A stretch of DNA of 64,000 bases from Emydura subglobosa (Eukaryota; Chordata; Testudines; Chelidae). Both the position numbers and the translations under genes were made by a program. Where the stretch lies: NCBI GenBank assembly GCA_007922225.1, contig ML679956.1, forward strand, positions 79,155,554 through 79,219,553, read 5' to 3'. The notes beneath the pieces were generated by a model, which did not search any database, was not told the origin of the DNA, and saw only the letters and a program-made list of their open reading frames with translations. Position 1 is the first letter of the stretch, and each line of letters opens with the position of its first letter. Shown piece by piece: positions 59,901-64,000 of this stretch.

Positions 59901-62283
59901 ACAGGACTCCCAGGGCACTTGAGACAGGCCGAGTGCGGGTCACCCCTTGGCATAGGTTTCAAGCAGGAGCTGCAGGACTTAAAGCCTGGCATACCCCATC
60001 CCCAGAGGGTAGGGGAGGTTAATGAACTGTTAAGAGGGCACTTATCCTACTGTACTAACTATTAACAGTCAATTGAACAAACTACAAACTATTTACAGGT
60101 ATTTAGATAAGAAAATAATCTGAGGGAAGCACTTGCTAGGCAAGGACAACAGTTCCAGTGACAGTCACAGGCGGTAAGAAGAAACTGAAGGGCCGGAGAG
60201 TCAGCAAGCCCCTTAATAGAGCACCATAGAGGTGTGACTCTAGGGCACTCGAGCCGACCCTACAGGTACTTCTGAGGGAAAGCTTTCCGGCGAACTGTGC
60301 ATGCAGTGCCACACACTTGCTTGGAATGGACATGAGCAAGGACTCAAAGAAGAAGGATCAATACAGAGAACCAGTGGGCTGGAGAAACAACAAGCATTTC
60401 AGGAGATGAAGAAGGGAGCCTAAGGCCTGGTCTACACTTACCTGGCGATTCGGTGGCAGTCGATGGGAGCTACGCAAGCTATGCGGAGTAGCTTGTATAA
60501 CTCCCATCGACTGCTGTGCTTCCATTCTGGGTGGCGTCTTCACTGCGCTGCACCAACGGGAACTGTGTTCCCATCGACGTAGCACTACGCCACTTGAGTG
60601 GGTGATTTCACAGCCCTGACTTCTGGATCAATTGAGCAGGTCTTCACTGACCGTTCAATCGATCCAGAAAGGTCAATCTGATGGAGGCGACTTTGCCGCC
60701 ATCAGTGTAGATGTACCCTAACAGGCAGGTAACTTGACACGGGAGCAGCATAGCCAAAGCTTCTTACCTGGAATCGTATCGTTGGAGAGCCAGTGTGACG
60801 GTGTAGGACACCACCCGCTTCCTGTTGTACAGGTTCACGCCGCTGTACTTCCCCGGGACGCCAAACAACAGATCTGCAAACACATAAGGGAAAAAAAACA
60901 CCATAAGCCTGGACAAAGGCAGTGAGTGAAGATGCATCAATGTTCATCTCCAGATGGGCAAGCATGCTGTAGAACCACGGCTCACCTTATTACAGGAGCT
61001 GCCAGGTCCCCTTTGCCTTCCAGGACTCCCACAACCCCATCTCCCCCCACACACAGTAAAAGGGAGCTTCAGTCACCTTCCCAGGGAGAGGGGAACGGCT
61101 GAGTGAGGTTTGCAGCTGGGGTTTCAAGAAGACGTGGTGTTTCAAGATTGGTGCTTAGACTATTAAGCCCGACCTCCTCTATTCAATGTAAGCCCTGCTA
61201 GTACAGTGCTGACACCAGGCCATATCTGTGCACATGTACACATCCACACGCTATATCAGCACATTCTCTAGCACTCCTGGTCTGTGTGTGCATGTGCATG
61301 CGTGTGTTCATTTTTTTCTTGTCTCTGGACAAGGAAAGATCCCCAGGAACAGAGCCATGTCTTGCTTTGGGGGTACTGTAGTGCTGAATACATTCTGGGT
61401 ACTTAGCTGGGAAACTTTTAATCAGCAAGTCTTAGGGCTTCAACGCCCATTTTTAGGCAGGATGGATTACAGGGCTCCAGACGTCAGCAGGATCCCTTTA
61501 CACAGAAAGGAGTGAACGATCTGCTAACTCTGCAACCAGGGAACAAGGTGACTTCAGACACAGCCAGATCTATTATTTTAATGAAAGGAGCAAGAGACTT
61601 TCACTGGGACGTGTAGCCCTCTTGACAATGAGCCCAGAGGGTCACTACAGGCAATGATCAATGAAAGGACAAGAGGAGGACTATCAACATTTACTCCTCA
61701 CTTATGACAACCCCCCCAGCCTTTGGACAGCACGGTCAGTGCTGTTCTCGGAGCAACCGGAATCAGACAGGGAGGGAGAAAGCACCATCGTTAGAGTAAT
61801 TCAGCTAAAGGGATCTGGGTGTGGTTTTGGTTATACACAGATGTTCTCTCTATAGGCAGTAAGCTGATGGGGTGAGAGCCCCAACTTTTCACCTCTGAAG
61901 GACTGGGTCCAAAGACAGACTTAAAACCCTCGGTGAAATGAGTTCGGTGGCCTCATCCCAGCCAGTGTGAATTAAAAAACACTACCCAGTTCGGCATTCA
62001 ACTGGAAGAGCAAGGCCGGGACAAGGTCCTTCTCCCAGCACCTGCACCACTCAGCCTCCTACCTTTAAGGGTAGCTGATGTCTGCAGTGTCTTTGGTTCA
62101 TGCTGGTGGATGGTCTTGATGATATCTGGGTCGGCGTTAAAGCGCTCTCGGTCATTCTGCCAGAAGTTCCCTGGGGACAGCAGGAGGCAGCCATGTTCAG
62201 GTAGCAGGTCTCGCAGCTTCTTTAAGCTGGGCAGGAGGTCTGTCACCAGAAGGCAGACTTCCTCCAAGCTTCTGATTCCAGAA
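23702..62283 (-). CDS. SCAP: SREBP cleavage-activating protein, sterol-sensing ER-to-Golgi escort (3' nineteen coding exons)
   Basis: Exons in transcript order: 62283-62063, 60873-60768, 53931-53759, 53095-52969, 46426-46314, 45263-45169, 37137-37039, 36582-36364, 35550-35114, 34389-34195, 32207-32006, 31660-31545, 31012-30442, 29164-29079, 28263-28181, 27177-27011, 26212-26132, 25305-25099, 23947-23702. All phases join, giving about 1180 codons. Shown: luminal loop 1, TM2-TM8 with the sterol-sensing domain, luminal loop 7, and a cytosolic WD40 domain ending VPSVLEKLD. Sequons NCT, NQT and NIT match the known luminal glycosylation sites. SCAP binds SREBP through its WD domain, senses cholesterol and Insig, and loads into COPII via MELADL. 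Seventeen introns are GT-AG and the two after exons 35114 and 25099 are GC-AG. About 137 N-terminal residues lie off the right edge. Confidence 0.97.
23948..25098 (-). other. Last SCAP intron (GC-AG)
   Basis: GC-rich, with no repeat or RNA gene recognised. Confidence 0.7.
25099..25305 (-). CDS. SCAP: SCAP exon: WD40, [20 protein letters not shown]..., followed by a GC donor
   Basis: 69 codons, ending IKLYSIQQ. The frame with the last exon ([10 protein letters not shown]) requires the exon to end at CAGCAG with an intron starting gcaggt. The GT four bases further on would break the frame. Confidence 0.93.
25306..26131 (-). other. SCAP intron
   Basis: Nothing recognised beyond a short poly-G near 25346. 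Confidence 0.6.
26132..26212 (-). CDS. SCAP: SCAP exon: WD40, [20 protein letters not shown]...
   Basis: 27 codons, phase 0/0, ending TAVYIDQ. Donor gtacgg. Confidence 0.96.
26687..26900. repeat. GC-rich minisatellite, about 37-bp period
   Basis: Two nearly identical units, with CACACGTG at 26697 and 26734, carry TACGCCGCTCTGGACACGGA. They are followed by three or four decayed copies with the CACATGGACACGCCCC theme to about 26900. SCAP intron. Confidence 0.8.
27011..27177 (-). CDS. SCAP: SCAP exon: WD40, [20 protein letters not shown]...
   Basis: 167 bp. A variable start ([17 protein letters not shown]) leads to the conserved [13 protein letters not shown]. Acceptor cccccag, donor gtaagc. 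Confidence 0.96.
27195..27420 (-). repeat. Diverged interspersed repeat, same family as the one near 33.2 kb
   Basis: CCAGCTGGGCACCCAATAGG and the following CCCAAATCAGTGGCCACTTT match the reverse complement of 33230-33300. I recall this phrase as common in turtle genomes but cannot name the family. Confidence 0.55.
27730..27870 (-). mobile_element. tRNA-type SINE fragment
   Basis: GAGCTCACAGCCGAGACAGA, and later CAGAGCTGGGAACAGAACAC with TCCCGGGTGCCACTCCCGGG, follow the reverse strand of MIR/CORE-like SINEs. Diverged. Confidence 0.5.
28181..28263 (-). CDS. SCAP: SCAP exon: WD40, [20 protein letters not shown]...
   Basis: 83 bp, ending FNHLQFR plus one base of a Gly codon. Donor gtaagc. Confidence 0.96.
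29079..29164 (-). CDS. SCAP: SCAP exon: WD40, [20 protein letters not shown]...
   Basis: 86 bp, ending TALVFLNN plus a split Arg codon. Acceptor tcccag, donor gtaacg. Confidence 0.96.
29655..29940 (+). mobile_element. Decayed MITE (Harbinger/Chompy-like)
   Basis: It starts GGGCATGGCTACGCTA and ends in a decayed copy of the ...TAAGTGTAGACC-type terminus. The interior GTTGGCGCAGCTCTGTCAGT is characteristic. Same general class as 60424-60718, but not the same copy. Confidence 0.55.
30442..31012 (-). CDS. SCAP: SCAP exon: WD40 inter-blade insertion and second blade
   Basis: 571 bp. Conserved anchors: [50 protein letters not shown] and [20 protein letters not shown]. Between them is a poorly conserved Cys/Gly/Ser-rich stretch. 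Donor gtaagc. Confidence 0.95.
31185..31530. repeat. Minisatellite, 43-44 bp unit, about eight copies
   Basis: Unit theme GTTAGTGAGCAGTGATTGTG followed by TAAGGATGGGGTGTGTTTGCA. TTAGTGAG recurs at 31393, 31436 and 31480 (43 and 44 bp apart). It ends about 15 bp short of the SCAP exon at 31545, so it abuts that exon's donor side. Confidence 0.9.
31545..31660 (-). CDS. SCAP: SCAP exon: first WD40 blade, [20 protein letters not shown]...
   Basis: 116 bp, ending [18 protein letters not shown] plus two bases of a Gly codon. Donor gtacat. Confidence 0.96.
32006..32207 (-). CDS. SCAP: SCAP exon: TM8 and cytosolic juxtamembrane segment
   Basis: 202 bp. [20 protein letters not shown] is TM8. [20 protein letters not shown], then [20 protein letters not shown] follow. 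Confidence 0.97.
32208..34194 (-). other. SCAP intron upstream of the TM8 exon
   Basis: Includes AT-rich repetitive sequence at 32600-32940 (runs of TTTTTC, GAAAA and AAATTT) and a repeat at 33225-33430. No gene is seen. Confidence 0.6.
33225..33430 (+). repeat. Diverged interspersed repeat, same family as 27.2-27.4 kb
   Basis: GACTAGTGATTTTGGGAGCC, then AAAATGGAGGCACCCAAAAT. Opposite orientation to the copy at 27195-27420. Confidence 0.55.
34195..34389 (-). CDS. SCAP: SCAP exon: end of luminal loop 7, [20 protein letters not shown]...
   Basis: 195 bp, acceptor ctcccag, donor gtaaag. Ends GHRDVTLYK. The middle segment is species-variable. Confidence 0.95.
34430..34760 (-). mobile_element. 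CR1 LINE 3' fragments (one or two)
   Basis: TTTCAAGGCCAGAAGGGACC followed by GATGATCTAGCCTGAC is the reverse strand of a CR1 3' end. A second, older match, ATTAGATCATCTAGCTCATC, lies at about 34456. Confidence 0.8.
35114..35550 (-). CDS. SCAP: SCAP exon: TM7 and luminal loop 7, followed by a GC donor
   Basis: 437 bp. Begins [20 protein letters not shown]. It has an NQT sequon (ENQTQQQ), a variable Gln/Glu-rich stretch, then [20 protein letters not shown] and an NIT sequon. The exon ends AAAAG and the intron begins gcaagt. Confidence 0.95.
36364..36582 (-). CDS. SCAP: SCAP exon: LADL part of the COPII signal, cytosolic loop 6, start of TM7
   Basis: 73 codons. Begins [20 protein letters not shown], so MELADL is cut by an intron after ME. 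Continues [20 protein letters not shown] and [16 protein letters not shown]. Donor gtacac. Confidence 0.97.
37039..37137 (-). CDS. SCAP: SCAP exon: TM6, [20 protein letters not shown]...
   Basis: 33 codons, phase 0/0. Ends [10 protein letters not shown]. The Asp corresponds to human D443, and ME is the first part of the COPII signal MELADL. Confidence 0.97.
37300..37425 (-). mobile_element. tRNA-type SINE fragment
   Basis: GGGGAAACTGAGGCAGAATT, then GGCAGAGCTGGGACCAAAAC and GTGTGATCTAACCACTGGAT. This is the reverse complement of a SINE with a tRNA-like head (AGTGGTTAGATCACACGACT). Confidence 0.75.
37494..37920. repeat. Possible hAT-type nonautonomous element
   Basis: Begins CTAGAGCAGTGACCCTCAGA, resembling the CAGTGGTTCTCAACC end of hAT (Charlie-type) elements. 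The other end was not identified. Confidence 0.3.
38018..38200 (-). repeat. Interspersed repeat with a hammerhead-like core
   Basis: On the - strand: CATCTGACAAAGTGGG, TTGCAG, CCCACGAAAGC, later TTAGTCTTTAAAGTGCTACA and GACTAACTCGGCTACCCCTC. A very common repeat in turtles and other reptiles, by recall. The helix and flanking consensus sit at 38111-38150. Family not assigned. Confidence 0.7.
38201..40790 (-). other. SCAP intron part without recognised features
   Basis: A C-run at about 39810. No coding evidence. The 219-codon open frame at 39071-39730 has no recognisable domain and is treated as chance. Confidence 0.5.
40800..40920 (+). mobile_element. tRNA-type SINE fragment (tail part)
   Basis: GTGTCACTGACTCACTGCAC, then TTGGAAAGTCACTCCACCTT, as in the body of turtle tRNA-SINEs. 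Confidence 0.5.
41366..44270 (+). mobile_element. Non-LTR retrotransposon (LINE) with endonuclease and reverse transcriptase, decayed
   Basis: Endonuclease pieces: [50 protein letters not shown] pieces: [20 protein letters not shown] at about 42740 and [13 protein letters not shown] at about 43230, then [15 protein letters not shown] at 43610. A C-terminal Cys/His-type segment ([12 protein letters not shown]) lies near 44130. The order EN-RT and the YADD motif are intact, but stops and shifts occur throughout. It resembles jockey-like LINEs. It ends in AATAAGAAGGAGAAC near 44220 and lies in a SCAP intron. Confidence 0.8.
44515..44680 (+). repeat. Fragment of a reptilian SINE/LINE tail
   Basis: TATATCTCATCTGAAAGGCA, then CATCGCACTGCGGCACAGGT, is a phrase I recall as repetitive in turtles. 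Class uncertain. Confidence 0.4.
44690..44905 (+). mobile_element. tRNA-derived SINE
   Basis: A tRNA-like A box/B box head (TACCTAGCGGTTAGAGCAAA, TTCTATGGCTAGTGCTATCA). The body is CTGCCTCAGTTTCCCCAACA and the tail TTTGTAAAGCACTTTGAGAA. The best preserved SINE in the window. Confidence 0.8.
45169..45263 (-). CDS. SCAP: SCAP exon: TM5, [20 protein letters not shown]...
   Basis: 95 bp, acceptor tccctag, donor gtgtgt. Ends [12 protein letters not shown]. Confidence 0.96.
45305..45480 (+). mobile_element. tRNA-derived SINE fragment
   Basis: AAGACTCCTGGGTTCTAGTC, then GTCCCTCGGCTTCCCTCCCT and AAAATGGGAATAATACACTC match SINE body phrases. Confidence 0.65.
46314..46426 (-). CDS. SCAP: SCAP exon: TM4, [20 protein letters not shown]...
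   Basis: 113 bp, acceptor ttcccag, donor gtaccc. The GLEN motif typical of sterol-sensing domains is present. Ends [14 protein letters not shown]. Confidence 0.97.
46735..46820 (+). repeat. SINE-like 3' tail phrase
   Basis: GTCTGTACAGCACCTAGCAC followed by GCTACAGCAATAAGGTTAAT is a phrase repeated elsewhere, as at 23084-23110 (GTACAGCACCTAGCACAG). Confidence 0.5.
49530..50165 (+). mobile_element. 5S rRNA-headed SINE
   Basis: The head TTCTGCAGTCATACCACCTC, then ACAAGCTAAGCCGGGTCAG and GGGACAGGAGACCTCCCAGG, is clearly a diverged 5S rRNA: CATACCAC, GCTAAGC, GGGAGACC and the 3'-end GGTGCTGT-like element. A long body follows, ending AGATCCTGCGGGATGGAAGG then TGCTATAGAG. Internal Pol III boxes are decayed. 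Confidence 0.7.
50790..51010 (+). mobile_element. tRNA-derived SINE
   Basis: GATGCCCAGCGATTAGAGCA (A box), TCCCAGCTTTGCCAATGACT, CATTGCACCTCCCTGTGCTT and TTTGTAATGTGCCATCAGAT. Diverged. Confidence 0.65.
52190..52400 (+). repeat. Old diverged interspersed repeat
   Basis: GAAGCCAGTATAGAGAGCCA, then CAAAGTGCAGTAATTAAAGC and TGGAGGTCACCAATGACTGG, follow a widespread reptilian repeat as I recall it. Class not assigned. Confidence 0.45.
52969..53095 (-). CDS. SCAP: SCAP exon: TM3, [20 protein letters not shown]...
   Basis: 127 bp, acceptor ctggcag, donor gtaggt. Contains the leucine equivalent of human L315 (WGLAL) and the loop [11 protein letters not shown]. Confidence 0.97.
53759..53931 (-). 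CDS. SCAP: SCAP exon: end of loop 1 and TM2 (start of sterol-sensing domain)
   Basis: 173 bp. Encodes [20 protein letters not shown] with an NCT sequon, then [20 protein letters not shown] and [11 protein letters not shown]. The YIYF tyrosine corresponds to human Y298, where substitution abolishes sterol response. Confidence 0.97.
54855..55166. repeat. DIRS terminal inverted repeat, about 64-bp arms
   Basis: 54855-54919 and 55103-55166 are near-perfect reverse complements with the same TTCTTCGAG core as 1718-2014, but with ATGTTGCTCATG where that has GTGTTGCTTGTG. The middle is about 183 bp. Confidence 0.85.
55240..56200 (-). pseudogene. DIRS tyrosine recombinase with an internal deletion
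   Basis: The recombinase N-terminus ([23 protein letters not shown]) runs straight into [10 protein letters not shown]. The + element at 741-1115 has about 370 bp between the equivalent points. The C-terminal half is readable in one frame (55803-55240): PRDL-type [35 protein letters not shown] and [14 protein letters not shown]. Confidence 0.75.
56377..57839 (-). pseudogene. DIRS reverse transcriptase and RNase H, one frameshift
   Basis: The RT fingers are in 57839-57408 ([34 protein letters not shown]). The rest is in 57411-56377 ([45 protein letters not shown]). The palm motif reads YLKD, where DIRS RTs have an acidic pair. RNase [31 protein letters not shown] and [19 protein letters not shown], so its D-E-D acidic residues are kept. 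Confidence 0.85.
57806..59830 (-). pseudogene. DIRS gag-like region, broken
   Basis: Three reading segments: 59818-58991 (Ser/Pro/Arg-rich), 58961-58653 (acidic/Ser-rich), and 58615-58223 with 58219-57806. The last two share one frame, interrupted by a single stop. The segment around [20 protein letters not shown] resembles turtle DIRS gag. This is low-complexity coding sequence with little conserved domain structure. Confidence 0.6.
60136..60358. repeat. DIRS outer terminal repeat (5' end of the - element)
   Basis: The reverse complement shares CTCATGTCCATTCCAAGCA and GGAAAG-TTTTCCCTCAGAA phrases with 54901-55090, giving inverted outer termini. The core hairpin arm is absent at this end. 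Confidence 0.75.
60424..60718 (+). mobile_element. MITE with TAA target-site duplication (Harbinger-like)
   Basis: TAA flanks both ends (60421-60423 and 60719-60721). The ends are GGCCTGGTCTACACT and AGTGTAGATGTACCC, imperfect inverted repeats sharing TCTACACT. An inner inverted repeat is CGATGGGAG at about 60458 with CTCCCATCG. About 295 bp, no coding capacity, well preserved. Confidence 0.8.
60768..60873 (-). CDS. SCAP: SCAP exon: loop 1, [20 protein letters not shown]...
   Basis: 106 bp, acceptor tttgcag, donor gtaaga. It ends [10 protein letters not shown] with a split Arg codon. Confidence 0.95.
60874..62062 (-). other. SCAP intron
   Basis: Nothing recognised. Confidence 0.6.
62063..62283 (-). 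CDS. SCAP: SCAP exon: luminal loop 1, [20 protein letters not shown]...
   Basis: 221 bp, acceptor tctttcag, donor gtagga. Includes [19 protein letters not shown] and [16 protein letters not shown], almost identical to human. It is the most upstream SCAP exon in the window. Confidence 0.96.
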
Positions 62284-64000
62284 CTGAAAGACAGGTAAAC
62301 CAGATGCTGCAGTGTGTGAGTTTTCACAAGCCGCTCAGCTCAGCAAGACAATGCAGCCACGCACTCCGCAGCTCTAATTCTCACTCAGTACTTGGTTTGT
62401 GAACACACAATTTCAGAAGCCTCCATTAGCTCTGAGGGCCTCAGTTCCCAACTTACGCCAGCCAGGGCCTGTCGGAAGTTCTGGGCAATTGCAGCTAATT
62501 AACATTAGCTGGAGTTGTGCACGTTCAGCAGTTCTAAAATCAGACCCAAGGAGTATTACATGACAAAGTAGTGGGGACTTTTGAAAACTTGGACCGTAAC
62601 CTCTCTGCCGCCTTCTTTCCCCATTTGCTAAAGGGGGATGATAATACAAACCTCCCTCAGTATTTCCGGCATAGATTTGTTAGGGGTCACACAAGGCTCT
62701 GAAACATGTGAAGGATACAGCAGGAGTAAAACTGGTCAGCACAAGCAACTCAGCAAAATCTTCTCAGAATTCCTCTGCCGTGCACAGAGAAGGGAATGCC
62801 TCCAGTGGTGTGAACGCGTGGGGCTGCAGCACGCCCTGGAATTCACACACGGCTTTGATGGGTTGGAGTTTCCAAACTGCAGGCACAAGCCTGCAAGCCT
62901 TGCTCATGGGACTCTACTCACATGAGCAGGCCCCATCATCAGAGCACCTGGCCCAGCATTGCAAAGTGTTGCTCTCCCGGTGGGTAAAGCTGTGCAAACT
63001 CGTGTTAACGTCAGGCTTACACGAACATTAACAAATCAAGTGATGCTTGTTATAAAAGTCAAAGCCTTGCTTTACACATGCTTGCACAATCCTTTGACAC
63101 CCACTAATAAATCAGATATGCATCTAACTTGACGCCACCTGGGCCTTCACTGGCACCTGTCCGATTGTGCAAGACCCAGGGCAGGGGTTGGCTAGCGTTG
63201 CCCCAAAAGAGAGCAATGCTTCCTTGTAAGTGGGCACAGCCAAGGCAACTGATAGGATCTAGCATAAAAAAAAATCTAGGTTTCACTTCAGAAAAAATGA
63301 CCCTTATGAGGGCAAAGCCAGTATTCTGCATGGGAACTGAATGGGACTGACACAGGGAGCCTGTCTGAGTCTGCAGATAGCTTGGAAGATGTCAGAACTC
63401 TGCTCTGCCCTCTCAGTCGGGCACTGACTCTGAAACCTAATGGTGACAAAGTCGTGTCAATAGCATTAACTACGTCACCCCATCTCAGTTTAGCAGAAAC
63501 ATATGGTTCACGTGCTTCTCTCTAAATGCTGGATGCAGTGAAGTGGCTAGCCACCCTCACAGCTGCTGGGGTCTGGAATTAGGTGTTCAAACCACTGGAA
63601 AAAATTCAGGTCATCCCTGTCCCTGCCCAGAAGGAATGACTGTCCAAAGCCTTAACCGTCTCCCAGGGCAAAAAATACAAACTATATCTTCTGGCTTGAA
63701 AAAGCCCTGGCTGTCCCGTACCCAGATGCCCAACCTCCCAGCTCCCCACTGACAACTTCAACATGCAGATATGCTTTTTCCTATACCACTTCTTTTGTAG
63801 CACTTTAATAATTTTGGAGCAGATTAAAGTAAGTTGAATCTGATGTGAAAACAAGCAACGAGCCCAAGGGATACAGCACTGTCTGTATTACTCATTTCAA
63901 AGCTAATTCAAGAACATCTAGGTTTGCAATGATGTCTCTGCCACAGAAATGGGGGTGGGGGGAAGCCTTGTCCCAGAGTTGAGGTCTAGCTGGGCACAGA
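62284..64000 (-). other. SCAP 5' intron reaching the right edge
   Basis: No SCAP exon upstream of the SGIRSLEE exon and no other gene found. Confidence 0.65.

Larger units (their letters stand above)
54855..60358 (-). mobile_element. DIRS-type retrotransposon, nearly full length, inactive
   Basis: 5.5 kb on -, inside the SCAP intron 53932-60767. Order on the - strand: left terminal repeat (60358-60136), gag-like (about 59830-57806), RT with RNase H (57839-56377), tyrosine recombinase (about 56200-55240), right terminal repeat (about 55207-54855). The termini are inverted copies (shared CTCATGTCCATTCCAAGCA). No LTR or target-site duplication is evident. Decay: several stops and frameshifts, a changed RT palm residue, and a deletion in the recombinase. 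Confidence 0.88.

Noticed and set aside
54855..60358. A new gene cluster in the SCAP intron at 55-60 kb
   Set aside because: The RT, RNase H and recombinase motifs show it is a DIRS retrotransposon.

Overview
This is nuclear DNA from a vertebrate, most likely a turtle (Testudines). Two intron-rich protein genes can be read exon by exon. The repeat content is typical of turtles: DIRS-type tyrosine-recombinase retrotransposons, CR1 LINE tails, tRNA- and 5S-derived SINEs, and a MITE with TAA target duplications. The genus is not resolvable from the sequence, and a crocodilian is the main alternative.

Layout. 1-2014: the 3' part of a DIRS element (+), cut by the window edge and lying in a 5' intron of the first gene. 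2307-19038: nineteen coding exons of PTPN23 (HD-PTP) on +, running from inside the Bro1 domain to the stop codon. A 3'UTR of about 2 kb follows, with a poly(A) signal near 20998. 21235 to beyond 64000: SCAP on the - strand, with nineteen coding exons from 62283 down to the stop at 23702 and a 3'UTR of about 2.5 kb. The two genes converge tail to tail with about 200 bp between their predicted ends. PTPN23 and SCAP are also convergent neighbours on human 3p21.31, so this is conserved synteny. The first roughly 180 codons of PTPN23 and the first roughly 137 codons of SCAP lie outside the window.

The large SCAP introns carry the repeats: a 43-44 bp minisatellite (31.2-31.5 kb), a repeat with a hammerhead-like core (38.0-38.2 kb), a decayed endonuclease/RT LINE (41.4-44.3 kb), tRNA-type SINEs, a 5S-headed SINE (49.5-50.2 kb), a nearly complete but dead DIRS element (54.86-60.36 kb, -) and a MITE (60.42-60.72 kb).

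Function. PTPN23 is an ESCRT-associated Bro1 scaffold with a divergent, probably inactive phosphatase domain. SCAP is the sterol-sensing escort of SREBP from ER to Golgi. They share a locus, not a pathway. I found no wholly new system. The points most worth checking are two GC-AG introns in SCAP, the hammerhead-like motif, the elongated proline-rich exon of PTPN23, the structure and decay of the DIRS elements, and the LINE family whose history is unclear.
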